The notes beneath the pieces are model-generated. The model made no database searches. It saw only the letters and a list, made by a program, of their open reading frames with translations, and had not been told where the DNA came from. A stretch of 64,000 bases of DNA, from NCBI RefSeq assembly GCF_004136315.1, contig NZ_CP029562.1:5293501-5357500 (forward strand). The letters run 5' to 3'. The position numbers were made by a program, and so were the translations under genes. Origin of the DNA: Mesorhizobium sp. Pch-S (lineage in GTDB: Bacteria; Pseudomonadota; Alphaproteobacteria; Rhizobiales; Rhizobiaceae). This document shows positions 1 to 8,020 of the stretch, in pieces. Within the stretch, counting starts at the first letter, position 1. Each line of letters opens with the position of its first letter.

Positions 1-282
1 GGCGCGGTCAGGAAGAATTGCGGAGACTGGGTAGGATGCTGCGTCATCGCGCGTCGAAAAATGCTCCCACGAACTACGGAGCGTTTCCACTTTTCGCGGA
101 AACGCGGAAATGCTCCAGCTTTTTGTTTTCGCGCAATTCCGGACGCAAAACCGCTGCGCACTTTTGCTGGAATTGCCCTAGCTTGGCGCGCGCGGCAAAA
201 AATTCAACAGGATAATCGTGTCGGCGTGCCTTCTGGCCCATATATTCGTTGGTTGGGCAGCACAGTGTGGACAAGTCCCGTC
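1..282. other. Left-edge stretch without a recognisable gene
   Basis: I see no convincing coding sequence here. Positions 79-182 are a two-hairpin intergenic repeat described separately. The short open frames across this stretch run through the palindromes and have no ribosome binding site worth naming. The 3' flank of the RDD gene (which ends at 283 on the minus strand) lies at the right side. Any gene on the left would end before position 1. Confidence 0.6.
79..182 (+). repeat. Two-hairpin intergenic palindromic element, full-length copy 1
   Basis: The element has two modules. Module A is an inverted repeat with arms GCGTTTCC and GGAAACGC, framed by gagcg at the start and tgctc near 115. 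Module B has arms GCAATTCC and GGAATTGC around a spacer containing ccgctgcgcac. Near-identical full-length copies occur at 43711-43814 (same strand) and 56535-56638 (opposite strand); shortened copies are at 16043, 50150 and 51565. All copies are intergenic. No transposase is present, so this resembles a REP/MITE-like family. Confidence 0.85.
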
Positions 283-753
283 TCAGCGGTCGGTACGGCT
301 GACGACGGTACCCAGCAGCAGGTCGTGCAGCGTGCGCTTGCGGTCGGAAAACAGCGTGACGAGCAGCACCAGTGGCGTGAGAATCACATTGCCCGCCCAG
401 AACAGCACCGAATGCACAACAGCGGTCATGCCATCGATCGGGGTGCCGTCCAGCCTGTCCAGGCGGATACCCATCGCCTTCATGCCAAGCGTGGCCTGAT
501 CGCGACCACCCAGCGTATTCCAGATGTAGACCACGGCGACTGCGGGCACGAGAACTGAAAACAGCATCCAGCCCAGGCCCAGCGTGATGATGCCGAAGAG
601 GAATACCAGGATGGCAAATGGAATGGTCAGTACGCCGACCACCAGATAGTCGATGATGCAGGCAAAGACGCGGCGCGAGCGGACGCCGTCATAGGCACGG
701 ACGTCGTCCAGCCTGGAAGTGATGATCTCGCCGTCGAGAACGCGCGCGTTCAT
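283..753 (-). CDS. RDD family membrane protein
   Basis: A 156-residue integral membrane protein of the RDD family (PF06271). The RDD signature is visible as RR at residues 27-28 and an aspartate at 35 (VFACIIDYLVVGV). It is followed by two long hydrophobic segments (about 32-75), the conserved GGRDQATLGMKAMGIRL stretch, a third hydrophobic segment (about 112-133) and the C-terminal RTLHDLLLGTVV motif. The length is normal for the family. Members have no agreed biochemical role; some are linked to ion antiport. An AGGA-like ribosome site lies about 10 nt upstream of the ATG. It is transcribed in the same direction as the hydrolase at 827 but is separated from it by about 70 nt. Confidence 0.9.
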   Translation of the reverse strand: MNARVLDGEIITSRLDDVRAYDGVRSRRVFACIIDYLVVGVLTIPFAILVFLFGIITLGLGWMLFSVLVPAVAVVYIWNTLGGRDQATLGMKAMGIRLDRLDGTPIDGMTAVVHSVLFWAGNVILTPLVLLVTLFSDRKRTLHDLLLGTVVSRTDR

Positions 754-826
754 TTGCTGAATATCCTCATGGTTGGCCGGTTCAGGACCCGCCTCTCATT
801 TCAAATGGTGTGGCAGCGGCTTGCGT

Positions 827-1519
827 TCAAGTTGCAGCGACGGATCGCCGCCGGTCGAGCCATCCGCTGATGATATTGCCGTCCACTGCGCCGAATTCAT
901 GGCCGGAGGCTACCGTATGTTCATCGACGTTGGCGTGATGCGCCCGCAGCAGTCCGGCGAGCGCTGGCGCGAAAGGCGCGTAGGTGACGTCGTTGGCGCC
1001 GGTTATCATCAGCACATGCGCACCCGATAAGTCGGTATCCGGGACGTGATGCAGTACCGGCATGGCGCGCAGCAGCACCGCGCGTCGGAGCACTCCGGGG
1101 GTCAGCAGCATGGTGCTGGTCACCAGGTTGGCGCCGTTGGAATAACCGATGAAGGCAATATGTGCCGGCTCCAGATTGTGACGGGCGACCAGCTCGTCGA
1201 TGAAATGCGCAAAAGCATGCGCTTCCGTGCGGATGCTGGCCTGGTCGAATTCCGTCGGCGTGACCCGCCTGAACCAGCGCAGATCGCCGTCTTGTATGAT
1301 GCGGCCGCGCACCGCCACCAGCTTTGCTCGCGGGGCGGCAGCCATAGCCAGAGGCATCAACGTCGTCTCGTCCGCTGCCGAGCCGTGCAGCAGGATGAGC
1401 ACCTCGCTGCCCGCGTGCTGCGGGACCTGGAGGCGATAGGAGAACGACAGGTCGCGTCGTAATGCCGCGATCTCCGTATTTTGTCGACTATCGGTTCCAG
1501 CCGTTTGATTTTCCATCAT
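827..1519 (-). CDS. Alpha/beta hydrolase (phospholipase/carboxylesterase type, MhqD-like)
   Basis: A cytoplasmic serine hydrolase of about 230 residues. The oxyanion segment LILLHGSAAD, nucleophile elbow GYSNGA, acid residue in TGANDVTYAP and catalytic histidine in SGHEFG appear in the expected order. It fits the carboxylesterase/phospholipase family (PF02230-like) that includes MhqD and YpfH. The frame stays open up to 1600, but I chose the double ATG at 1519/1516 because an agaga ribosome site sits just upstream and the family fold begins shortly afterwards; the longer start has no ribosome site. The physiological ester substrate cannot be read from sequence. It is divergent from opgC, and the two share the 1520-1689 promoter region. 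Confidence 0.8.
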   Translation of the reverse strand: MMENQTAGTDSRQNTEIAALRRDLSFSYRLQVPQHAGSEVLILLHGSAADETTLMPLAMAAAPRAKLVAVRGRIIQDGDLRWFRRVTPTEFDQASIRTEAHAFAHFIDELVARHNLEPAHIAFIGYSNGANLVTSTMLLTPGVLRRAVLLRAMPVLHHVPDTDLSGAHVLMITGANDVTYAPFAPALAGLLRAHHANVDEHTVASGHEFGAVDGNIISGWLDRRRSVAAT

Positions 1520-1689
1520 TTTGTCTCTGTTTGCCGGCTTCAAAACGAAACATTTTTGGATCGTCCCAAAAGTGATTGGGCCTGCTCTGTTTTTCATCAC
1601 TTTTGCGCTGATATGGAGTGTCGAGCGGTTCCGTGACGGAGGCTAGGGGGTGAACCGCAGACAATGTGAACCGTTGCGGAGTCCTAATC

Positions 1690-2847
1690 ATGACCACACC
1701 GCTCTCTTCCGAACGTGATACCCGCATCGATGTTCTGCGTGCGCTCGCTCTGCTGATGATCTTCATCGATCATGTGCCCGGCACCAGGTTCGAGCTCTTC
1801 ACATACAAGAATTTCGGCTTCTCCGATGCAGCCGAAGCGTTCGTGCTGATTTCGGGCATTGCCGTCGCCCTTGCTTATGGTCGCAAGTTCCAGCCGGGAG
1901 ACCGATTGCTGGCGACGCTCAGGATGTGGCGCCGCGCCGGCGTGCTCTACGCTGCCCATATCGTCACCACCGTGGCCTCGATCGCCATCTTCTGCGCGGC
2001 CGCATTGCTCGCCAGGCGTCCGGACTTCCTGACGCAGATCAACATTGGCCCCTTGATCGAACGCACGCCTGAGGTGTTGCTCGGCATTGCCACGCTCGGT
2101 CACCAGATCGGCTATAACAACATTCTGCCACTTTACGCAGTGTTGCTTCTCGCGGCGCCAGCGCTTCTGTTCCTTGGCGGGCGCTGGCCGCTGCCAACGC
2201 TGACGGTTTCTGGCATCGTCTGGTTGTGGGCCGGCCTCTATCAGGTTGCGCCGCCAAACTATCCAGAGCAGGGGTTCTGGTTCCTCAATCCGCTGTCGTG
2301 GCAATTTCTTTTCACCATCGGTGTCGTCGGCACATTGCATGTACGCCGTGGCGGCTGCATTCCGGTGAATGTCTGGCTGCTTGGCGCAGCCGCTGCCTAT
2401 GCACTCATCGCTCTGGTCTGGGTTCGTGGCCCCTGGTGGGGGCAGGATACCTGGTTTGGTCTGCCACCGGTGCTTGCCGGTTTCGACAAGACTTTCCTGT
2501 CGCTGTCCCGGCTGCTGCACGTGCTTTCAGTTGCTTATCTGATCGTGGCGCTGCCTGCTGTTTCGGGTTTCTTCCGCAAGCCGCTCGATCACCCGCTTGC
2601 CATCCTCGGCAAGCGGTCACTGCCGGTGTTCATTGCCGGCACCTTGCTTGCAATCATGGCGCAGGTGCTGAAGCTGGTGCGACCCGGCGGCTTTTCCTAC
2701 GACGCCATGCTGATTGCCACCGGCATCGCTGCGCAGTTCGCGTTCGCCTACTATCTCGAATGGCTGTCACGGCTAGGATGGACGAGCAAGACGAAGGCGC
2801 CGCAGCAGAGCCGGGGTTTCAGCGCGCAGCTGGTCAGCGTTCGCTGA
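1690..2847 (+). CDS. opgC: OpgC family protein (periplasmic glucan modification)
   Basis: A polytopic membrane protein of 385 residues matching the OpgC/acyltransferase-3-like family (PF10129). The diagnostic N-terminal block RDTRIDVLRALALLMIFIDH is followed by NFGFSDAAEAFVLISG, then about ten hydrophobic segments. OpgC proteins transfer succinyl groups to osmoregulated periplasmic glucans in the inner membrane. The ATG at 1690 is preferred over the in-frame ATG at 1666 because it has ggag upstream and because the family starts close to RDTRIDVLR. Its 3' end overlaps the 3' end of the convergent lacI-type gene by 14 nt. No opgG or opgH is in the window, so the glucan synthesis genes must lie elsewhere. 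Confidence 0.88.
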   Translation: MTTPLSSERDTRIDVLRALALLMIFIDHVPGTRFELFTYKNFGFSDAAEAFVLISGIAVALAYGRKFQPGDRLLATLRMWRRAGVLYAAHIVTTVASIAIFCAAALLARRPDFLTQINIGPLIERTPEVLLGIATLGHQIGYNNILPLYAVLLLAAPALLFLGGRWPLPTLTVSGIVWLWAGLYQVAPPNYPEQGFWFLNPLSWQFLFTIGVVGTLHVRRGGCIPVNVWLLGAAAAYALIALVWVRGPWWGQDTWFGLPPVLAGFDKTFLSLSRLLHVLSVAYLIVALPAVSGFFRKPLDHPLAILGKRSLPVFIAGTLLAIMAQVLKLVRPGGFSYDAMLIATGIAAQFAFAYYLEWLSRLGWTSKTKAPQQSRGFSAQLVSVR

Positions 2848-3910
2848 CGGGACCGGCCGATTCGCGCACGACCAGCTCGATCGGCATCTCCTGCCGGCGT
2901 TCGGCCTGGCCCGGGTCTAGGATGGCGCGGGCGGCACGGCGGCCCATTTCCCGCATCGGCTGAGCGATCGTGGTCAGCGACGGCTTGCATGTGGCCGCTT
3001 CCGGAACGCCGTCGAAGCCGACAATGGAGACATCGCCAGGTACCGACAGGCCGCGTTCCTTGAGCCAGTCGATCGCGATCATGGCAATCCGGTCGGACAT
3101 CGCAAGCAGCGCGGTCGGTGGTTCTGGCAGGTCGAACATGTAGTCGAGGCTTGCATGTACGGTCGGCACATCGTTGCCGGTTTCGTAAATCGGAACACTG
3201 GCTGCATCAATGCCGGCACCGGCGAGCGTTTCCAGATAGCCGTAGAGGCGGTCGCGTGTGCCGGAGTAGGTGGCGCCTTCGGCGCGCAGAGCGGTCACCG
3301 GCCCGCTGCTTCCCTCGTCGAAATTCAGCGCCAGCACGCCGAAACGGCTGTGGCCGAATGCCAGAAGGTGGTCCGCAGCCAGTTTCGCGCCGGCCTTGTT
3401 ATCGATTCCGATGGCTGAAAGCGCACCCTCGTCATAACCGAAGTCGAGCACGACGAAGGGGAGTTTTCGCTCGCGGGTCAGATACACTGGCTGCCAGTTG
3501 CCTTCCACGCAGAAGACGATGAAGCCGTCGACCAATGCGCTCTGGATGTTCCAGGCGAGATGTTCGCCGTTGATCGCAGACACCAGCGACAGGCCGGCAC
3601 CCGTGGCATCGCAAATTTCCGAGATGCCGGACATGACCACGCGCGCGAAAGGGTCGTCGAAGAAATAGGAGAGGGGTCCCGCGGTGGCAACGCCGATGGC
3701 GTTGACCTTGCCGGCCCTCAGCAGGCGGCCCTTGGGGTCGGGGCCGGCGTAACCGAGTGCGTCCGCAGCCGCCTTGACGCGTTCGCGTACTTCTTCGCGC
3801 ACGATTTCCGGGTGGCTGAAGACATTCGAGGCGGTGCCGTGCGAGACGCCGGCAGCCTTGGCGACATCCGCCAGTCTGACCGGTTTGATCGCGGTTGCCT
3901 GTCTTGCCAT
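2834..3910 (-). CDS. LacI family transcriptional regulator
   Basis: A 358-residue LacI/GalR-type regulator. An N-terminal helix-turn-helix and hinge (about residues 11-60, including VRLADVAKAAGVSHGTASNVF) precede a periplasmic-binding-protein-like sensor domain that runs to the end (LVVRESAG). The ligand is probably a sugar or related small molecule, but this cannot be specified. The start is supported by an agaagga ribosome site. Three palindromes of the form TTGGATCGATCCAA lie 90-190 nt upstream (4002-4096), so autoregulation or control of a divergent target is likely. No sugar transporter or catabolic gene is adjacent, which is unusual for this family. Confidence 0.93.
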   Translation of the reverse strand: MARQATAIKPVRLADVAKAAGVSHGTASNVFSHPEIVREEVRERVKAAADALGYAGPDPKGRLLRAGKVNAIGVATAGPLSYFFDDPFARVVMSGISEICDATGAGLSLVSAINGEHLAWNIQSALVDGFIVFCVEGNWQPVYLTRERKLPFVVLDFGYDEGALSAIGIDNKAGAKLAADHLLAFGHSRFGVLALNFDEGSSGPVTALRAEGATYSGTRDRLYGYLETLAGAGIDAASVPIYETGNDVPTVHASLDYMFDLPEPPTALLAMSDRIAMIAIDWLKERGLSVPGDVSIVGFDGVPEAATCKPSLTTIAQPMREMGRRAARAILDPGQAERRQEMPIELVVRESAGPVSER

Positions 3911-4001
3911 CAGTCATCCTTCTCATCGGTGGACGTATCGATGTCCGGGCGTTTTTCAGAGGCCTGATGATCACCAGACCGCCGACCTTGTATCACAATT
4001 G

Positions 4002-4096
4002 TTGGATCGATCCATATTTGCCTTGACTTTGCGTCGAGGGAGGCAGAGGATTTGGATCGATCCAAAAATTTTTAGACCGATCTTGGATCGATTCAA
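4002..4096. promoter_or_regulatory. Triple LacI-type operator array
   Basis: Three copies of a palindrome with the central CG typical of LacI-family operators lie upstream of the lacI-type gene: TTGGATCGATCCAT at 4002-4015, TTTGGATCGATCCAAA at 4051-4066 (perfect over 16 nt) and TTGGATCGATTCAA at 4083-4096. The copies are about 50 and 31 nt apart. The rest of the 3911-4300 intergenic stretch holds no convincing gene. A frame starting at 4133 with a gaggcag ribosome site soon runs into the antisense of the MFS gene. Confidence 0.75.
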
Positions 4097-4300
4097 ATCC
4101 GAAATGATCCGGATCGGGGAAGTGAGGCAGCAATGCGTCCGATCGACTATCTGTTTGAAGATATCTATCGCAACTATTGGGGCATCTCGTTCAAGTCGCC
4201 TCCAAATGAGCAGAACGAGGCTCAAACCAACCACTTTGACCTTGTTCGGCGTTTCATAAGCGGGATCGCCAGATCGCTGCTTGCACAACAGGGCAGCCGA

Positions 4301-5479
4301 TCAGGCGGCGATCCTGTTGCCAGGCTTCAGGGTCAGCAGCGGGACGCAGACAAGATAAAGAGCTGCGCCACCGATCCAGACCAGCCCGGGAAACGTCGAT
4401 CGCGTGGCGAAATAGGTGGTCGAAATCGCGAGAGGCGCGACAATGGAAGCAAGGCTGGTCAGCCCGGCAATCACGCCCTGCAGCCGGCCTTGACTGTTCG
4501 CGTCAACTCCTGCGGTCATCATTGACTGCAGCGCTGGTGCGCCGATGCCGCCAAGGCAGAGCATGGGCAGAAGGGCGAAGACCATCCAGCCGTGCGTTGC
4601 CAGTCCGATCAGGATGTAGGCGGTGCTGTCGGCGGCGATGGCGATGGCAAGCGCTTTCTTTTCACCCAACCTTTCGCTGAGAGGCCCGGCCAGAAAGGCC
4701 TGGGCCAGGGCGTGGAAGAGGCCGAACAAGGTCAGCGAAATGCCGACAGTGAGCGGATCCCAGGCGAACTTGTCCTCGACATAAACAACCCAGATCGTGC
4801 CTCCGACTTCGCCGACCATGGCCAGCAGAATGGTCGTGCCAAGCAATGGCAGCAGCAATGGAAAGCCGAGTGCCCAGCGCAAGGGAGCGAAGGGGTTGAG
4901 CGAAACGGTCGTGGCTTCGATGCTCGCACGTTTTGGCTCCTTCAGGACCAGCATGGCGATGAGCAAGGTGACCAGATTCAGGACCGCGGCGGCAAGGAAG
5001 GGGGCACGCGTCCAGATACCACCCAGCAGACCGCCGATGGCTGGCCCGGCGATGAAACCGACGCCGAAGGCCGCGCCGAGCTGCCCAAAGCGCCGTGCAC
5101 GCTGGTCCTCGGGCGTCACGTCGGCAATGTAGGCCGACGCGACCGCGGACACGGCACCGGTGACGCCGGCTATCGCCCGGCCGATGAACAACAGCCACAG
5201 CGTCGGGGCGAGGGTCATGAACAGGTAGTCCACCGTGGCGCCAGCCAGAGACATCAAGAGCAGTGGGCGGCGGCCGAAACGATCCGACAGCGCGCCGAGC
5301 AACGGTGAGAAGACAAACTGCATCAGCGCGTAGAGTGCCAGGAAGGCACCGTAGCGCCAGCCGAGATCGCCGGTGTGGCCGACTTCGCGCAGCAGTTCCG
5401 GAATGACCGGCATGGTGAGCCCGATACCGGTTGCGGTGAGGGCAACCGTTGCCAGGATGATGGCGATCGAGCGATTCAT
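4301..5479 (-). CDS. TetA-like MFS drug efflux transporter (DHA1)
   Basis: An inner-membrane major facilitator of about 392 residues with 12 hydrophobic segments. The loop 2-3 motif GALSDRFGRRPLLL and the N-terminal GLTMPVIPELLREVG match tetracycline-type proton antiporters (TetA family). The in-frame ATG at 5479 is preferred to 5512 because it puts the first helix at the N-terminus and leaves the operator at 5491-5509 outside the gene. It is divergent from a TetR regulator, with two tet-operator-like palindromes between them, so it is most probably repressed until a substrate binds the regulator. The drug specificity is inferred from the family only and could be something other than tetracycline. 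Confidence 0.88.
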   Translation of the reverse strand: MNRSIAIILATVALTATGIGLTMPVIPELLREVGHTGDLGWRYGAFLALYALMQFVFSPLLGALSDRFGRRPLLLMSLAGATVDYLFMTLAPTLWLLFIGRAIAGVTGAVSAVASAYIADVTPEDQRARRFGQLGAAFGVGFIAGPAIGGLLGGIWTRAPFLAAAVLNLVTLLIAMLVLKEPKRASIEATTVSLNPFAPLRWALGFPLLLPLLGTTILLAMVGEVGGTIWVVYVEDKFAWDPLTVGISLTLFGLFHALAQAFLAGPLSERLGEKKALAIAIAADSTAYILIGLATHGWMVFALLPMLCLGGIGAPALQSMMTAGVDANSQGRLQGVIAGLTSLASIVAPLAISTTYFATRSTFPGLVWIGGAALYLVCVPLLTLKPGNRIAA

Positions 5480-5490
5480 GACGAGTCCAA

Positions 5491-5525
5491 AATTTATCGG
5501 TGATAAATTCACTTATCATTGATAA
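5491..5525. promoter_or_regulatory. Paired TetR operators between tetA-like and tetR-like genes
   Basis: A perfect 8+3+8 palindrome, AATTTATC-GGT-GATAAATT, spans 5491-5509. A second, TTATC-ATT-GATAA, spans 5513-5525. Both keep the TATCANTGATA-like core of classical tetO sites. They lie immediately upstream of the transporter start and about 44-78 nt upstream of the regulator start, as in known divergent tetA/tetR units. Confidence 0.85.
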
Positions 5526-5568
5526 ATTTTGGATGCAATGAGGATGTTGTTCTCGAGAGGAGACGCCA

Positions 5569-6204
5569 ATGAAGGTCGACCGCACACGCATCGTCGAAGA
5601 GGCGTTGAAACTGCTCAACGAAGTGGGGGTGGATGCGTTGTCTACGCGCCTGCTTGCGGAGCGGCTGCAGGTGCGCCAGCCGGCCTTGTATTGGCATTTC
5701 AAGAACAAGCGCGCGCTGCTGGATGCCATGAACAGGGAGATCCTGGAGCGCAGTCACAACCATCCGTTGCCGACGGAAGGTGGCGACTGGCGACGCTACC
5801 TCGCTGACAATACGCGCAGCTTTCGCGCTGCGCTGCTGGCGTACCGGGATGCCGGCCGGGTTCATGCGGGCACCGAAGTCGAACCCGATGAATTGCAGGA
5901 TATCGAGACGAAGACTGCGTTTCTGGTTGCACAGGGGTTTGAGGTGGGTGAGGCGATGATGCTGTTTATCGCACTCGGTCGCTACACGCTCGGTTGCGTC
6001 ATCGAGGAGCAGTCCGACTATCCTGAAGGGCCGGGCCGAGGCGCGGAACTCGATGATGCGGCGCGTGACTTTCCGCTGTTGTCGGCGGGATTGGCGCGCT
6101 ATCGCGAAGGGGGGCACACGGCCCTGTTCGAAACGGGACTCAGTCTGATCCTGGATGGTGCCGCCATGCGGCTTGCACGCAAGGCGGAAAAATCCGGCGC
6201 CTAG
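5569..6204 (+). CDS. TetR family repressor (TetR_C_1 class)
   Basis: A 211-residue repressor. The N-terminal helix-turn-helix (about residues 5-50, with VDALSTRLLAERLQVRQPALYWHFKNKRALLDAM) is followed by an all-helical ligand and dimer domain of the tetracycline-repressor C-terminal class (PF02909). A ggagac ribosome site precedes the ATG. It faces the TetA-like exporter across two tet-operator-like palindromes and very probably represses both genes. Its 3' end overlaps the end of the convergent DUF423 gene by 4 nt. Confidence 0.93.
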   Translation: MKVDRTRIVEEALKLLNEVGVDALSTRLLAERLQVRQPALYWHFKNKRALLDAMNREILERSHNHPLPTEGGDWRRYLADNTRSFRAALLAYRDAGRVHAGTEVEPDELQDIETKTAFLVAQGFEVGEAMMLFIALGRYTLGCVIEEQSDYPEGPGRGAELDDAARDFPLLSAGLARYREGGHTALFETGLSLILDGAAMRLARKAEKSGA

Positions 6205-6572
6205 GTCCTTGATCCTGCAAATGCCGACGCTGCGGTCGTCAGCCATCCCAGGATCAGCAGCGTGCCGCCGGTCGGTGCCACAAAGGGCAGCAGTCGCCCG
6301 CCCAGGAAATCACGGGCGAGCAGGTCGCCGCAGAACAGGATCAATCCCACCAGCAGCACCAGCCCACCAAGGCGAAGTATCCTGTTGCCACCGACCAGCC
6401 CGATCGCGAGCAGCGCGAGCGCGTGGGTAAGCAGGAATGATGCGACCGTGCCGGTAAAGGCACCACCGACATGCGCGGCCGCCGCCGACAGCGCCACGCC
6501 CGCGGCGCCGCTGAGACCTCCTGCCAACACCAGAGGCGCGCAAGGTTCAAAAGCGAAACGGGAAGAGTTCAT
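6201..6572 (-). CDS. DUF423 family small membrane protein
   Basis: A 123-residue protein with four hydrophobic segments. The family hallmarks are GGLSGAAGVALSAAAAH near the start, ALALLAIGL in the second helix, LFCGDLLARDFLGGRLLPFVAPTGGTLLILGWL near the C-terminus, and a short charged tail. DUF423 (PF04241, YgdD type) proteins sit in the inner membrane and have no established function. About 90 nt separate its start from the end of the MFS gene at 6666. Both read leftward and may be cotranscribed. Confidence 0.88.
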   Translation of the reverse strand: MNSSRFAFEPCAPLVLAGGLSGAAGVALSAAAAHVGGAFTGTVASFLLTHALALLAIGLVGGNRILRLGGLVLLVGLILFCGDLLARDFLGGRLLPFVAPTGGTLLILGWLTTAASAFAGSRT

Positions 6573-6665
6573 TGTTGAAGTTCCATCAGCAAGGGCGGAA
6601 ATGCGCGAAACCAGGTCCTGGGGAACGACGCCTGGAAATCGAGGCAGGATCGCACGGTTTGGGCG

Positions 6666-7904
6666 TTACGCGGACTGCGGCTGTTCGTAGCGGCTGCGCA
6701 CGATCCAGTTGAAGAGCGCGCCCAGTGCAAGCAACACCGCGGTGAACAGAAAAACCGCGCGCATGCCGAAATGACCGCCGACAAAACCGCCGAGAACCGG
6801 TCCGGCGACCTGACCGACATATTGCGCCGAGATCGAATAACCCAGGACATTGCCGCCGACACTGTCCGGTACATTGTGGCGAATGACGCTGGTGACGGAG
6901 GGCAGCAGACCGCCCAGCGCCAGGCCCATCAGGAAGCGCAGCACGATCAGTTGCCAGCTTTCGGTGACGAACGCCTGCGGAATGAGCAGCAGCGCTGCCA
7001 CCAGCAGCGCGCCGATGATCACGCTCCAGTGGCCGACGCGATCGGCGAGCTTGCCCAACCTCGGGGCCGACAGGATCGCCCCGAGTGCCGCCGCCGACAT
7101 GACGAAGCCGGCAACCAGAGTCACTTTCGCAGAATCCGTCACCAGTTCGGCGACATAGACGGTGATGATCGGTTCGATCGACATGGTGGCGAACATCAAC
7201 AGCATGCCGGTGGCCAGCATCGCCACCACCGGTCGTTTGTCGGAGATGCGTGACCAACTGCCCGCCTGCTTCTTCCTTGTTTCAGTTGCGGTGGGTCGAC
7301 GATTTTCCCGGATCAGGAAGGTCGTGGCGAGGAACGCCAGGAAGATGACGCCGCCAGCAATCAGGAAGGTCGCGCGGATGCCGATCCTGGGCGGCAAGGC
7401 ACCGCCAATCAACGGTCCGACCAGATTGCCCGCCATGATGCCGGCTGAAAGTGTTCCGAGAGCCCAGCCGGAACGATCCTTCGGCGTCTGCATGGCGACC
7501 AGAATGGTCGATCCTGAGGAATAACCGCCGGCCAGGCCGATCAGAAGGCGCAAGGCCACCAACTGCCAGACGTCCTGGACCATACCCATCAGCGACATGC
7601 ACACCGCCATGCCGAAGCTTGCGCGCACGAGCATCGACTTGCGGCCATAGCGGTCGCCCAGCCGGCCCCACAATGGCGCGACCAGGGCCGCTGCCAGGAA
7701 GGTGGCGCCATAGGCGATGCCCGACCATTGAACGATCCCCGCATGATCGCTGACGCCCAGCTCCGCCACATAGAGCGGCAGGAAGGGCAGGAGCAGCGTC
7801 ATTGCCACCAGTGTGGTGAAGGAGCCGACGAAGCACACGACGAGATTGCGGCGCCAGTGGATATTGTAGCCTGCTTCCCCGGACGTGGTGCTTTCATCGG
7901 ACAT
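6666..7904 (-). CDS. MFS multidrug efflux transporter (MdtG-like)
   Basis: A 412-residue DHA1-type major facilitator with 12 hydrophobic segments. The loop motif LWGRLGDRYGRKSMLV and its cytoplasmic repeat LGKLADRVG mark the two halves. The start at 7904 (MSDESTTSG) was chosen because the frame extending further upstream would translate through two overlapping operator palindromes and into the divergent GntR gene; a gaagag ribosome site precedes it. The divergent GntR-family gene and the operators between them indicate ligand-relieved repression. The substrate is unknown. Confidence 0.88.
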   Translation of the reverse strand: MSDESTTSGEAGYNIHWRRNLVVCFVGSFTTLVAMTLLLPFLPLYVAELGVSDHAGIVQWSGIAYGATFLAAALVAPLWGRLGDRYGRKSMLVRASFGMAVCMSLMGMVQDVWQLVALRLLIGLAGGYSSGSTILVAMQTPKDRSGWALGTLSAGIMAGNLVGPLIGGALPPRIGIRATFLIAGGVIFLAFLATTFLIRENRRPTATETRKKQAGSWSRISDKRPVVAMLATGMLLMFATMSIEPIITVYVAELVTDSAKVTLVAGFVMSAAALGAILSAPRLGKLADRVGHWSVIIGALLVAALLLIPQAFVTESWQLIVLRFLMGLALGGLLPSVTSVIRHNVPDSVGGNVLGYSISAQYVGQVAGPVLGGFVGGHFGMRAVFLFTAVLLALGALFNWIVRSRYEQPQSA

Positions 7905-7930
7905 GGCGTTGCTCTTCGCTGCGTTGTCTT

Positions 7931-7962
7931 GTATCCCGATTTGGGATACCAATTTGGTATCC
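7931..7962. promoter_or_regulatory. Two overlapping GntR-type operator palindromes
   Basis: GTATCCC-N5-GGGATAC spans 7931-7949. GGATACCA-ATT-TGGTATCC spans 7944-7962. The two share their middle arm, so one dimer bound to either site would exclude the other. The TGGTATNC half-site resembles FadR/FCD-class GntR operators. The sites lie between the MFS start (7904) and the GntR start (8021). Confidence 0.8.
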
Positions 7963-8020
7963 GTATCAGGCGCGGACATTGCGGAGTCAATGGGCCAATG
8001 GCGAGAGGGAGAAAGTCGCG

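Noticed and set aside
4133..4525. Plus-strand frame of 130 codons starting near the LacI operators
   Set aside because: It has a fair ribosome site, but two thirds of it is antisense to the end of the MFS gene and the composition there is that of an antisense frame. At most the first 40-50 codons could be a remnant.
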